From assembly GCA_025808375.1 (NCBI GenBank), contig CP061009.1:1984001-2048000 (forward strand): a stretch of 64,000 nt of DNA, given 5' to 3'. This document shows, piece after piece, positions 18,753 to 28,747 of the stretch. Positions within the stretch are counted from its first letter, which is position 1; each line of letters opens with the position of its first letter. The notes beneath the pieces are model-generated. The model saw only the letters and a program-made list of their open reading frames with translations, ran no database searches and was not told where the DNA came from. A program made the position numbers and the translations under genes. This DNA comes from Duncaniella muricolitica. Its GTDB lineage: Bacteria > Bacteroidota > Bacteroidia > Bacteroidales > Muribaculaceae.

Positions 18753-19162
18753 AGCTGAAAAATAAACAATTTTGGGTTTATATCGGCATAATAGTCCTAA
18801 TGCCGATTATGATGAGCGTCTTTACAGGGCTTGTACTTATGAAAGGTAATTTCGTGGAATTGTTCCATAGTATTAATGCAGAGCTTTTCGTAATTTGGGA
18901 GTTTGCATATATCATTGGCGGACTAATTTCATATCGTAAAATTAGATATTTGAATTGGATTCAATATTCATTTCTTTGTTGGATAGTTGTATGTCCTTTT
19001 ATAAATGTCTTATCCTTTATATGGGCAGGGCTAAGAATCCAAGACGGTTTTACAGGATTGGCATACTTAATGATTTCCCTGATTTCATGGGGATTCACTA
19101 TTATACCGCTATCAGCAGGAATGTGGCTGTATGTAAAACATTATAACATTAAAGCACAGTAA
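18749..19162 (+). CDS. MKLKNKQFW-type membrane protein (array member 16)
   Basis: The 137-residue protein begins with MKLKNKQFW, a variant of the shared start. About four membrane helices follow and there is almost no soluble part. The drift in the start sequence suggests an older copy than those at 14257 and 17797. Confidence 0.6.
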   Translation: MKLKNKQFWVYIGIIVLMPIMMSVFTGLVLMKGNFVELFHSINAELFVIWEFAYIIGGLISYRKIRYLNWIQYSFLCWIVVCPFINVLSFIWAGLRIQDGFTGLAYLMISLISWGFTIIPLSAGMWLYVKHYNIKAQ

Positions 19163-19165
19163 GAT

Positions 19166-19696
19166 ATGAAACTCAGAACTATTGTAGTCTTAACAATATG
19201 TGTCATGATAACCTGCACATATGCCTTCTATAATTTTATCGCTGTCCCTATCCTGTTTTATGTATGGATGACGATTGCATTCCTTGTCACATCAAAGAAA
19301 AAACAAATAAAACTTAACTGCATTGATTTTCTGAATAAATACAGTTGGTCCTATTTGGGTTTATCTGTATTACTTGTTTTATTAGCCACGGTTAACTCTA
19401 TCGGGTATCAAAATAGATCAAAAGAATATCAGAAATGCTTTGATGCAGAAATCAATGATACGGTTGAAAGTTTAGAACGTTGGGGTAAGATGGGGAATAA
19501 GGTGCGACTAACTAATGGAGAGTCATTTGGGATATTTATCGCCCCATTAACTAAAGTTATTGAATTAGAAAACGTAATACAGAAAAAGAAGAATATAGTA
19601 ATTCTGCATAAGAAAGCCCAAAACGATACTATAGTTTTCGTGGACTCATACGACTACGAATGGACTTTTGAAATTGCTGATCCATCATTAATCTGA
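19166..19696 (+). CDS. Membrane protein with C-terminal soluble domain (array member 17)
   Basis: This 176-residue protein starts MKLRTIVVL. It has three hydrophobic helices in residues 5-80 and then a basic soluble domain (NKVRLTNGESFGIFIAP). It is the last plus-strand gene before a minus-strand interruption of the array. Function unknown. Confidence 0.58.
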   Translation: MKLRTIVVLTICVMITCTYAFYNFIAVPILFYVWMTIAFLVTSKKKQIKLNCIDFLNKYSWSYLGLSVLLVLLATVNSIGYQNRSKEYQKCFDAEINDTVESLERWGKMGNKVRLTNGESFGIFIAPLTKVIELENVIQKKKNIVILHKKAQNDTIVFVDSYDYEWTFEIADPSLI

Positions 19697-19750
19697 TTCT
19701 CATACCACTCAATAATAAGGACTTCTCCGAATGAAGGCTTTTTGGGGTAA

Positions 19751-20413
19751 TCATGGTTCAGGGAAATTTATGGCAATATCATAAATACCACGGATTCCTT
19801 GAAGTAATGTGGAAGTAAGTCGGTTGAAATCTCCTTGTTCCAAATATTGTCGCGAGCCTTTAATACTCAACTCTTTATCCACATTTTCACTTATGACACG
19901 TCTGATAGTTGGAATATTACGTCTTATAATTTCAAATCCCTTTTGTCCTGAAACCACCTCACCCCTAACATCGTATTCACCTAGTGTAGAATCTATTAAA
20001 TATGTACAATTATCACTTTTAACGAGATAATAAGGAGTTTCTTCTGAACTAAACTCCACATAGTGCAATAGCCGCTCAAAATCCATAATTATATTTTGAG
20101 CAAGAGATATTATGGCATCATACATACCGGAAGTGATAAGTGGATTAAAACTACTATCTTCTTTAATTAGAGTATGGGTAGTTTCCATTATAGCAAACTG
20201 TGTAATCACAATTCCTTTCTTTATGGCTAAGGAGCCTATTTGCTCCCAACTCATAAATTTAACGACATAGTATTTGCCGAGCGCACAATTTGATGTAATG
20301 TAGTAATGCTTACCTTCCATAACGGGTGCAAAGGTACGAAAAAATCCTGAAATTTCCTGTCTTTCCATCCTATATATAGCGATACATTCGTGGCGTAATT
20401 CAGTATACGCCAT
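19751..20413 (-). CDS. Hypothetical soluble protein on the opposite strand
   Basis: The 220-residue frame has no signal or membrane helix. Its start codon overlaps the start of a plus-strand ORF at 20412 inside GCCATGGC, so one of the two starts is probably wrong; Met16 is an alternative. It interrupts an otherwise single-strand array and may have arrived with the phage-like fragment beside it. No family recognised. Confidence 0.5.
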   Translation of the reverse strand: MAYTELRHECIAIYRMERQEISGFFRTFAPVMEGKHYYITSNCALGKYYVVKFMSWEQIGSLAIKKGIVITQFAIMETTHTLIKEDSSFNPLITSGMYDAIISLAQNIIMDFERLLHYVEFSSEETPYYLVKSDNCTYLIDSTLGEYDVRGEVVSGQKGFEIIRRNIPTIRRVISENVDKELSIKGSRQYLEQGDFNRLTSTLLQGIRGIYDIAINFPEP

Positions 20414-20573
20414 GGCTAAAACCGCTTACAACATATCACTTAAAGGGTACGTCGGAGGTTATGACTTCGACCGATCCAAAGTTGACAATGAGCTCGCCAA
20501 GAACGAAGGGGCAAGCCAACTGCTTCAACTACGAAGCTTACGCAAATGCGCTGTTTGGATTGGAACTACATAA
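20412..20573 (+). pseudogene. Probable N-terminal fragment of a phage ClpP-like head maturation protease
   Basis: This 53-codon frame begins MAKTAYNISLKGYVGGYDFD, which resembles the N-terminus of ClpP-like prohead proteases of Bacteroidales phages. The similarity stops after about 33 residues and no catalytic Ser or His region follows. It looks like a remnant of another prophage. Confidence rests on recall of the family start only. Confidence 0.45.
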
Positions 20574-20715
20574 TGGCGTCAAATGGTCATGTATTCCGCA
20601 GAGCCTAACTCTCAGACCACTCAGAATCAAGGATTTTTCTGAAAGTAAAGGTTCTTTTTAAAAACTATTTTTGAAGATTAAGGTGTTTTGTCATAACTAT
20701 ATCATTGTTAATACA

Positions 20716-21072
20716 ATGAAACTAACTGATAAACGATTTTGGATAGCATGGCTAGTGCTTCTCATCTTGGCGATTGTGAGTGGCTTGGCAGGAGGCTGGA
20801 ACGAGGATACAGCGTTGCTCGGTGCGGCTTATACGCTGTCGCTATTATCGGCATGGCTATGTCACAGGGTCAGACCGAGAGCAGCGTCAGGCAATCTGAT
20901 TGTGATGATAGTCTATAATGCCATGTTGAGTTACAATCTTATCTTCAATAGCCGTTATGGAGAAGGGCTGACATGGTGGTTTTATGCGTTGCTGTTGAAC
21001 TCTATTCATTCAATTGCATTACTTGTTTATTTCCTTATTATACGATTTGCACCAACCGGGCAACGGCAATAA
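20716..21072 (+). CDS. MKLTDKRFW-type membrane protein (array member 18)
   Basis: The 118-residue protein starts MKLTDKRFWIAWLVLL and has about four membrane helices. It is separated from the rest of the array by the minus-strand gene and the protease fragment. ATG 20716 was chosen by alignment with the other shared starts. It is convergent with cardiolipin synthase. Confidence 0.6.
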   Translation: MKLTDKRFWIAWLVLLILAIVSGLAGGWNEDTALLGAAYTLSLLSAWLCHRVRPRAASGNLIVMIVYNAMLSYNLIFNSRYGEGLTWWFYALLLNSIHSIALLVYFLIIRFAPTGQRQ

Positions 21073-21097
21073 ACAGTGCATGGCCCACTAATTTTGC

Positions 21098-22570
21098 TCA
21101 GAGTATCGGGCTGAGGAGGCGGCAGAGTGATTCGCTGGCTTTGAGAGCACGTTGGCGGCGGTTCCACTCGCTGAGTTTGACGAGAGTACAGTCCTCCTGG
21201 TCTTTTTTGAACAGTCGGGCTATCTCAGCATTGACTTCGGGCGAGTACATCACGATATTCTCCTCAAAATTATGCTCGAAACTGCGATAATCAAAGTTGG
21301 TCGAGCCTAATGTCACAAAGTCGTCGTCGACCAGTAGCACCTTGCCGTGGAGCATTCCGGCATTGTAGAAGTATATCTTCATGCCGGCCAGCAGACACTC
21401 CTCCACATAGCTTGTCGAGGCATGGGTGAGGACGGCTGAGTCGGATTTGCGCGGAAGCATCACACGCACATCCACGCCCGAGAGGGCTGCACATTGCAAC
21501 GCTGTCAGCAGTCCCTCGCTCGGCAGGAAGTAGGGGGTCTGGATATAGATGCGGTTTTTTGCTCCCGATATAGCTTTGATGAAAAGCATATGGGTGTTGC
21601 CCCAACGGTTGGTCGGGCCCGAGGCTATGATCTGCACAAGCACGTCGTCGATAGTTCTCTCTCTCGTAGCCATCGGATAAGAATCGGCCGGCTCATCGGT
21701 TATGAGGTCATAACCCATGAATTTCCAGTCAATGGCAAAGTTATGTTGCAGGGCGAGGACTCCTGGGCCGGTGAGGCGCACGGCCATGTCGCGCCAACAT
21801 CCGAATGAGCCGCCGTCGACATATCTTTGTGCCACATTTATGCCGCCGATGTAGCCTATGAGTCCGTCGATTATTACGGCTTTGCGGTGGTTGCGCCAGT
21901 TGAGTCGGCCGAGCTTTTCGGGAAACTGTATGCGGAAAAACGAGTGTACCTCTATGCCGTGGGAGCGCAGACGGTTGAATAATATCTGGCTGTGCGAGCC
22001 AAACGAACCCACGTAGTCATATATGACCCTAATCTTGACTCCGGCCTTGGCGCGCTCTATCAGTATATCGCCGAGTTGTCGTCCGAGCGGGTCATTGGCT
22101 ATGATGTAAAACTGCAGGTTGATGTATTTGCGGGCGCGGCGCAGATCGTCAAACAGGGCCTCAAACATACGGCTTCCGTCATTGATTACCTCGACACTGT
22201 TGGGTGAATAGACCATTGCCTCGGCTACCGAATAGCCAAGCATGATGCGGCGTCGGTTTTCGGGCGAGAGCTGCCGACTGAGTTTGGGCATGGGGCGGTG
22301 TGACTCGGCATTGAGCAGCCGTCGGCGGTTGCGGCGCGAGATCATCTTGACATTGCGCATGCTGCGCCCGAACACAAAATAAAGCACTGCCCCTCCCACC
22401 GGAAACAGCAGCAGGGCCATGACCCATCCGAGAGCCTTGAGCGGATTGCGGTTTTCGCTCAATACGGCTACTATGAGCGTGGTAATCAGCATGGCATAGG
22501 CCGCGACAAAGGCCCACATCAGCGCATTGATGTAGGAAAAAAGCAATGGCATATGCAGGGGTGTAGACAC
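21098..22570 (-). CDS. cls: Cardiolipin synthase
   Basis: The 490-residue protein has two N-terminal membrane helices and two phospholipase-D HKD motifs, HRKAVIIDG (about residue 225) and HGKVLLVDDDFVTLGSTNFD (about residue 405). It joins two phosphatidylglycerol molecules, or a similar donor pair, to make cardiolipin in the inner membrane. The length fits bacterial ClsA-type enzymes. It stands alone and is convergent with the array. Confidence 0.93.
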   Translation of the reverse strand: MSTPLHMPLLFSYINALMWAFVAAYAMLITTLIVAVLSENRNPLKALGWVMALLLFPVGGAVLYFVFGRSMRNVKMISRRNRRRLLNAESHRPMPKLSRQLSPENRRRIMLGYSVAEAMVYSPNSVEVINDGSRMFEALFDDLRRARKYINLQFYIIANDPLGRQLGDILIERAKAGVKIRVIYDYVGSFGSHSQILFNRLRSHGIEVHSFFRIQFPEKLGRLNWRNHRKAVIIDGLIGYIGGINVAQRYVDGGSFGCWRDMAVRLTGPGVLALQHNFAIDWKFMGYDLITDEPADSYPMATRERTIDDVLVQIIASGPTNRWGNTHMLFIKAISGAKNRIYIQTPYFLPSEGLLTALQCAALSGVDVRVMLPRKSDSAVLTHASTSYVEECLLAGMKIYFYNAGMLHGKVLLVDDDFVTLGSTNFDYRSFEHNFEENIVMYSPEVNAEIARLFKKDQEDCTLVKLSEWNRRQRALKASESLCRLLSPIL

Positions 22571-22621
22571 AGCAAACGGAAATTTTATGTTTTACAATCG
22601 CAAATATCGCAAAAATTTCGT

Positions 22622-22629
22622 TAACTTTG
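22622..22629 (+). promoter_or_regulatory. -7 element, probable original nadE promoter
   Basis: TAACTTTG is a perfect Bacteroidales -7 box facing right. It lies 37 bases before the insertion sequence and would have driven nadE before that insertion. The -33 part is not clear. Confidence 0.5.
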
Positions 22630-22665
22630 GGATGTTTTATGGAATAAATCGACTTGTGTAAGTCA

Positions 22666-24037
22666 CAATGATTCGGTAAAAATTGCCGAAGTAGTTGAAA
22701 CTTAAGTTAATATAACGAATTATCAAATACAAATGAATCGCCAAAGCGTTCAATATAAAAAAACTTAGCGTATGAACGTATTGGCGATTCTCAAAGACTT
22801 CACCTTTCAGTGTAAGTCGGTATTTGAAAATACTACAACCAAGATGAGCAAAAGGTTCCTCAACTGGCTGATTTTAACAATACGCACTGTAGCGGTGATT
22901 CCGGGTAAAGTCAATTTTACCCGGCTGTCGCGCTATGGCGGTCGTACAGCCAAGACCTTTGCCTCCAATTTCAAGACATCCGTAGACTGGATGAAAGTAA
23001 ACATAGGTATGGCGCAGGATTGTTTTGGGCCGGCCGATGACATGGCAGTGGCAATCGATCCGTCCTTCATTTCAAAAGCAGGCAGACTGACGTATGGCAT
23101 AGGCCGTTTCTGGTCTGGGGTGGCACAACGTGTGAAACGCGGTCTTGAGATAATGGCGATCGGGGCAATAAGTCTGAGTAAACATACATGCGTGATGCTC
23201 GGTGCTGTCCAGTCACCGAACTTTAGGACTCTTGAATCCGAGAAACAAATGTCAATGCTTGACTGGTATGTGGCACTTGTCAGGTCAAAGGCGACAAAGC
23301 TGCTCTCACTGACGGATATTCTGGTTGCCGATGCCTTTTTCTCCAAATATGAGTTTGTAAATGAAGTGATTGGCATGGGATTTCGATTTGTCGGGAGATT
23401 ACGTGCCAACTCATATCTGAGGTATCAGGCCATACCGGATTCCTCCGCCCCGCGAAGACGCGGCAGAAAGAAAAAAAGTATGGAGAGAAAGTGGATTTCT
23501 CCAACCTTGACATGTCCGTGTTCACTTCATTCATATATGAGGATTCCAAAGGAAACAAAACCCGATGTCACACGGCGGTCGTACATTCGAGGGCATTGAA
23601 ACGCGACATCCGTATCGTGGTCTGTCCGGTTGAAAACGCAGAGCCTCTTCTTTACCTCTCTACCGACACCGACATGAGGCCTGAAAAGATCATCGGTTTC
23701 TACCGCACCCGCTTTCAGATTGAGTTCGGCATACGCGATGCCAAGCAGTTCACCGGACTTCAGTCACAGCAGACCCGCGACAAAGCCCGGCTTGACTTTG
23801 CGTTCAATCTTTCCTTCACTGCCCTCAATGTCTGCAAAGAGGTCATAAGGAAAGATTATCCGGATCTTTCCTTAGCGCAGTTCAAGTGGCTTATGTTTGA
23901 ATCTTATCTCGCCTCAACAATTATTTCGACTTGCGGAAAATCTCCGTATCTAAAAATAATTCAGAAAATAAATCATCGGTTGGCTCAGTTAGCGGCTTAG
24001 CCAAGGCTGAACAACCTCAAATTTTACCGAATCATTG
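22666..24037 (+). mobile_element. IS4-family insertion sequence, copy 1
   Basis: The 1372-bp element has imperfect terminal inverted repeats, starting CAATGATTCGGTAAAA at 22666 with the matching complement ending at 24037. It is flanked by a perfect 7-bp direct repeat TAAGTCA (22659-22665 and 24038-24044), which marks a single clean insertion. It lies between a -7 promoter element and nadE. Confidence 0.9.
22772..24000 (+). pseudogene. IS4-family transposase, frameshifted at an A7 run (copy 1)
   Basis: The DDE transposase is read in two frames (22772-23599 and the frame through 23491-24000). The second carries the IS4 signature Y-x2-R-x3-E-x6-K (YRTRFQIEFGIRDAK). The first carries likely catalytic Asp residues in MAVAIDPSF and ILVADAFF. 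The break is at an A7 run near 23470-23477, where copy 2 has A5 and stays in frame. It may be inactive, a read error, or expressed by ribosomal slippage. Confidence 0.85.
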
Positions 24038-24059
24038 TAAGTCAAAAAAACATATAGAT

Positions 24060-25990
24060 ATGCATAACGGATTTCTGCGTGTGGCCTCGTGTGCACCCCG
24101 GGTGCGAGTGGCCGATGTGGACTACAATTTGTCGGGAATCATCGCGATGCTCGATAAGCTGGTTGACAGCAAAGTGGAACTGGCTGTGTTTCCCGAGATG
24201 TCGCTCACGGGCTATACGTGTGCCGACCTGTTTCATAACCGCACGCTGATTGATGCTGCTGCCGACGCGCTCGCCCGTCTCAGGGACTACTCCATGAGTC
24301 ATCCCATACATTTTGCCGTCGGACTGCCGGTGGTGCATGCCGGGGCGGTCTATAATTGTGCCGCGTTTTTGCGCGACGGTTCGGTTTCACTCGTGGCCAA
24401 GAGCTATGTGCCGAATTATAACGAGTTTTACGAGCGCAGATGGTGGCGTCCGCTGCCACAGGGCATTTCGGCCGATGTCACTGTCGGCCGTGTCGTATGT
24501 CGCATGAGCAACGACTGCGTGTTTTCAAGCCACGGAGCCAAGGCGGGCATAGAGATATGTGAAGACCTGTGGGTGCCCGTTCCTCCGTCGTGCCGTCTGG
24601 CCATGGGGGGCGCGCAGGTGGTGCTCAACCTCTCGGCCTCCGACGATCTTATAGGTAAATATGATTATCTGTGCAAACTTGTGGCCCAGCAGTCGGCCCG
24701 CTGCCTGTGTGCCTATGTCTATGCCAGTGCGGGGTGGGGCGAATCGTCGACCGACCTCGTGTTTGACGGCAAGGCCATGGTGGCAGAGAACGGTAGCATG
24801 CTTGCGGCCAACAAGCGTTGGGATCCGGCTGACAACTATGTTATAGCCGACGTCGACATTGAGGCCCTTGAGCGTGACCGTATGCACATGACCACCTTTG
24901 CCGACTGTGCCGAACGTGAGGGTGCAGCTTCGATAAGCGTCGACTCTTGCGGTAAAAGTTCTTCAGGCTATCAGTGGGGACGCACCGACCGACTCATGCG
25001 TTATGTCGACCCTCATCCCTTTGTGCCCGCAGAAACGTCGGTCAAACATGAAAGATGTGACGAGATACTCAATATACAGGTGGCCGGCTTGGCCAAACGC
25101 CTTGATGCCATCGGGTGCAAGTCGCTTGTGGTGGGCATATCGGGCGGACTCGACTCCACACTCGCATTGCTTGTGGCTGTCAGAACTTTTGACCGTCTCG
25201 GCCTCGACCGTAAGGGCATTACCGGTATAACAATGCCCGGATTCGGCACCACAGACCGCACTCACAACAATGCCACTCGTCTGATGGAAGCTCTCGGAGT
25301 CACTTCGATGGAGATACCCATCGGCGAGGCGGTAAAGCCTTCATTTCGAGGCCATAGGTCACGACCCGGCAGTGCATGATGTGACCTATGAGAACTGTCA
25401 GGCTCGCGAGCGCACCCAGATACTTATGGATATGTCCAACCGCCTCGGAGGCATAGTGCTCGGCACAGGCGACCTGTCTGAGCTGGCTCTCGGATGGGCT
25501 ACCTACAACGGTGACCATATGTCTATGTATGGTGTCAATGCCGGAGTGCCTAAGACGCTTGTAAAGCATCTTGTGGACTATTACGCACATCTTGACTCGA
25601 CTTCGTCCACCGTCAAGGAGCTTCTGCTCGACATCATTGATACCCCAATCAGCCCCGAGCTGGTGCCCGCGGCTGCCGACGGCGAGATATTGCAGCGCAC
25701 CGAAGACCTCGTAGGCCCCTATGAGCTTCACGACTTCTTTCTATATTATATGCTCCGCTACGGATTCACTCCGGAGCGCATCTATTATCTCGCCATCCAT
25801 GCGTTCAAGTCAGAAGAGTATGACGAGGCCACCATACGCAAGTGGCTCGACACGTTCATGAAGCGGTTTCCAGCAGCAGTTCAAACGTTCATGTCTGCCC
25901 GACGGACCCAAGGTCGGCTCGGTGTGTCTCTCTCCGCGTGGCGACTGGCGTATGCCTTCTGATGCATCATCCAATCTCTGGCGCAAATGA
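24060..25990 (+). pseudogene. nadE: Glutamine-dependent NAD synthetase with two frameshifts
   Basis: The gene would encode about 640 residues: an N-terminal nitrilase-like glutaminase domain (FPEMSLTGY, Cys in GIEICEDLW) and a C-terminal synthetase domain with the P-loop SGGLDSTLAL. The enzyme amidates nicotinic acid adenine dinucleotide to NAD. The frame shifts near 25339 (one extra base by CCTTCAT) and again near 25870 (TTT run); after correction the protein ends LPDGPKVG...NLWRK at 25990 and overlaps the next gene by ATGA. NAD synthesis is normally essential, so sequencing error or a second copy elsewhere should be considered. Confidence 0.88.
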
Positions 25991-27132
25991 AACGGCTCGG
26001 ACTTCTCCCGCGTATAGCCATAGCCATCGTGCTTGGCATACTGATAGGTCATATCGCTCCGCAGTGGCTGGGTGAATTATGCGCTACTTTCAATGCCATC
26101 TATTCGCAGTTTCTCGGCTTCATGATACCCATGATTATCGTGGGGTTCGTTGTGCCCGCCATCGCCGACATCGGTGGGCGCGCAGGACGTCTGCTTGTAA
26201 TCACGGCATTGCTCGCCTATGGATTTACTGTCATGGCCGGACTTATTTCCTATCTCACGGGCTCGGCCCTGTTTCCCGGTCTTGTCGGAGGCGAGACATC
26301 GCTCTCGGCAGCGGAGGATGTGAGTAAGCTCACGCCATGGTTTACCGTAGAGATGCCTCCGCTGATGGGTGTCACCACTTCGCTTGTGCTCTCGTTTGTG
26401 CTTGGTCTTGGCATAGCTTTCTCCTCAGGTACCGCGCTTCGCAGAGGCATGAGCGAGTTTCGTGACATTGTCAGCAAAACCATCAACACGGCCATCATAC
26501 CGCTGCTTCCAGTCTACATCTTCGGCATATTTCTGATAATGACCGTTGAGGGTGAAGTGTGGATGATGTTACGCGGGTTTATCAAGATAATCGGCGTGAT
26601 ATTTGTGCTGCACGTGTTTGTGCTCCTGCTCCAGTATTGCATCGCCGCGCCCTTTGCGCGTCGCAATCCGCTGAGTATGCTCAGGACGATGCTTCCGGCC
26701 TACTTCACGGCTTTGGGCACACAGTCGTCAGCCGCCACAATCCCTGTGACTCTCCGTCAGGCTGTCAAAATGGGGGTGAGAGAGGATACGGCCGGATTTG
26801 TGATACCGCTCTGCGCCACTATCCATCTCAGCGGCAGTACGCTTAAGATTGTGGCATGTGCACTGGCCATCATGATTATGCACAATCAGCCTCATGACCT
26901 GCCACTGTTTCTCCATTTCATAACTATGCTCGGCATCACTATGGTTGCGGCACCCGGCATCCCGGGCGGTGCCATAATGGCGTCGCTCGGTCTGTTGCAG
27001 TCAATTCTCGGATTTGACCAGGAGACCGTTGCCCTGATGATAGCTCTCTATATTGCGATGGACTCGTTTGGCACAGCCTGCAATGTCACCGGCGACGGTG
27101 CTATTGCTGCTATTGTCGACCGTGTCGCGTGA
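25987..27132 (+). CDS. Sodium/proton:dicarboxylate symporter (DAACS family)
   Basis: The 381-residue membrane protein has the DAACS fold signature GTQSSAATIPVTL and the later GxxGxPGGAI and DSFGTACNVTGDGAIA segments. It should carry dicarboxylates or acidic amino acids into the cell with Na+ or H+. It overlaps the corrected end of nadE by 4 bases, so the two formed one operon. It is slightly short for the family. Confidence 0.9.
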   Translation: MKRLGLLPRIAIAIVLGILIGHIAPQWLGELCATFNAIYSQFLGFMIPMIIVGFVVPAIADIGGRAGRLLVITALLAYGFTVMAGLISYLTGSALFPGLVGGETSLSAAEDVSKLTPWFTVEMPPLMGVTTSLVLSFVLGLGIAFSSGTALRRGMSEFRDIVSKTINTAIIPLLPVYIFGIFLIMTVEGEVWMMLRGFIKIIGVIFVLHVFVLLLQYCIAAPFARRNPLSMLRTMLPAYFTALGTQSSAATIPVTLRQAVKMGVREDTAGFVIPLCATIHLSGSTLKIVACALAIMIMHNQPHDLPLFLHFITMLGITMVAAPGIPGGAIMASLGLLQSILGFDQETVALMIALYIAMDSFGTACNVTGDGAIAAIVDRVA

Positions 27133-27182
27133 ATAGTGGTGTCCGGGAGTCAATAAATGAGATTTTTATAGAGATAAAAATA

Positions 27183-28558
27183 CAATGATTCGGTAAAAAT
27201 TACCGAAGTAGTTGAAACTTAAGTTAATATGTCGAATTGTCAAATACAAATGAATCGCCAAAGCGTTCATTATAAAACTCTTATACCATGAACGTATTGG
27301 CGATTCTCAAAGACTTCACCTTTCGGTGTAAGTCGGTATTTGAAAATACTACAACCAAGATGAGCAAAAGGTTCCTCAACTGGCTGATTTTAACAATACG
27401 CACTGTAGCGTTGATTCCGGGCAAAGTCAATTTTACCAGGCTGTCGCGCTATGGCGGTCGTACAGCCAAGACCTTTGCTTCCAATTTCAAAACATCCGTA
27501 GACTGGATGAAAGTCAACATAGGTATGGCGCAGGATTGTTTTGGGCCGGCCGATGACATGGCAGTGGCAATCGATCCGTCGTTCATTTCAAAAAGCAGGC
27601 AGACTGACGTATGGCATAGGCCGTTTCTGGTCAGGGGTGGCACAACGTGTGAAACGCGGTCTGGAGATAATGGCAATTGGGGCAATAAGTCTGAGTAAAC
27701 ATACATGCGTGATGCTCGGTGCTGTCCAGTCACCGAACTTCAGGACTCTTGAATCCGAGAAACAAAATGTCAATGCTTTGACTGGTATGTGGCACTTGTC
27801 AGGTCAAAGGCGACAGAGATGCTCTCACTGACGGATATTCTGGTTGCCGATGCCTTTTTCTCCAAATATGAGTTTGTAAATGAAGTGATTGGCATGGGAT
27901 TTCGATTTGTCGGGAGATTACGTGCCAACTCATATCTGAGGTATCTGGCCATACCGGATTCCTCCGCCCCGCGAAGACGTGGCAGAAAGAAAAAGTATGG
28001 AGAGAAAGTGGATTTCTCCAATCTTGATATGTCCGTGTTCACTTCATTCATATATGAGGATTCCAAAAGAAACAAAAAAACCGATGTCACACGGCGGTCA
28101 TACATTCGAGGGCATTGAAACGCGACATCCGTATCGTGGTATGTCCGGTTGAAAACGCAGAGCCTCTTCTTTACTTCTCTACCGACACCAACATGAGGCC
28201 TGAAAAAGATCATCGGTTTCTACCGCACCCGATTTCAGATTGAGTTCGGCATACGCGATGCCAAGCAGTTTACCGGACTTCAGTCACAGCAGACCCGGGA
28301 CAGGGAGCGGCTTGACTTTGCGTTCAATCTTTCCTTCACAGCCCTCAATGTCTGCAAAGAGGTCATAAGGAAGGATTATCCGGATCTTTCGGTAGCGCAG
28401 TTCAAACGGCTCATGTTTGAATCTTATATCGCCTCAACAATTATTTCGACTTGCGGAAAATCTCCGCATCTCAAAAATAATTCAGAAGATAAATCATCGG
28501 TTGGCTCTGTTAGCGGCTTAGCCAAGGCTGAACAACCTCAAATTTTACCGAATCATTG
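27183..28558 (+). mobile_element. IS4-family insertion sequence, copy 2
   Basis: A 1376-bp second copy lies in the same orientation as copy 1 and has the same terminal repeats. Its flanks share only AAAATA (27177-27182 and 28559-28564), different from copy 1, which indicates an independent insertion. It sits directly beside the left edge of the prophage. Confidence 0.88.
27288..28521 (+). pseudogene. IS4-family transposase, multiply frameshifted (copy 2)
   Basis: Compared with copy 1 it has extra bases at about five homopolymer runs (near 27594, 27765, 27779, 28075 and 28207) and a few substitutions. No full-length frame remains, although the YRTRFQIEF signature is still visible by nucleotide. 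It keeps the A5 run that copy 1 has expanded to A7. Confidence 0.85.
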
Positions 28559-28747
28559 AAAATAATAAAATGGAAGTATTATACGAGTATCTGCGTTAGC
28601 CTCCGCAACTGGCTTAATTTCAACTAACTATATTGACATTCAGAGTAATAGGCAAAAATCACCCCTACATCTGGAGGGTTTTCGGTTGTCAGATTGTTGT
28701 CCGGCACTAAACCGACGGCTTATTATTGTCGTTTTATTGTCGGAATT
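28559..28747 (+). other. Left edge of the prophage (attachment region), no gene
   Basis: This stretch lies between the insertion sequence and the integrase start. It should contain attL, because phage genes begin here and host genes end before it. No tRNA gene is visible. The core cannot be fixed without the right end of the prophage. Confidence 0.4.

Noticed and set aside
23455..23490. Programmed -1 frameshift in the IS transposase at the A7 run
   Set aside because: The second copy has A5 and reads in frame there, and the base before the run is G, which makes tandem slippage poor. A length error or mutation is simpler.
22666..28558. Composite transposon made of the two IS copies around nadE and the symporter
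   Set aside because: Each copy has its own flanking repeat (TAAGTCA at copy 1, AAAATA at copy 2), so they look like two separate insertions, and the genes between fit a host operon.
28559..28747. tRNA gene as the attachment site of the prophage
   Set aside because: No cloverleaf or conserved tRNA sequence could be found in this stretch.
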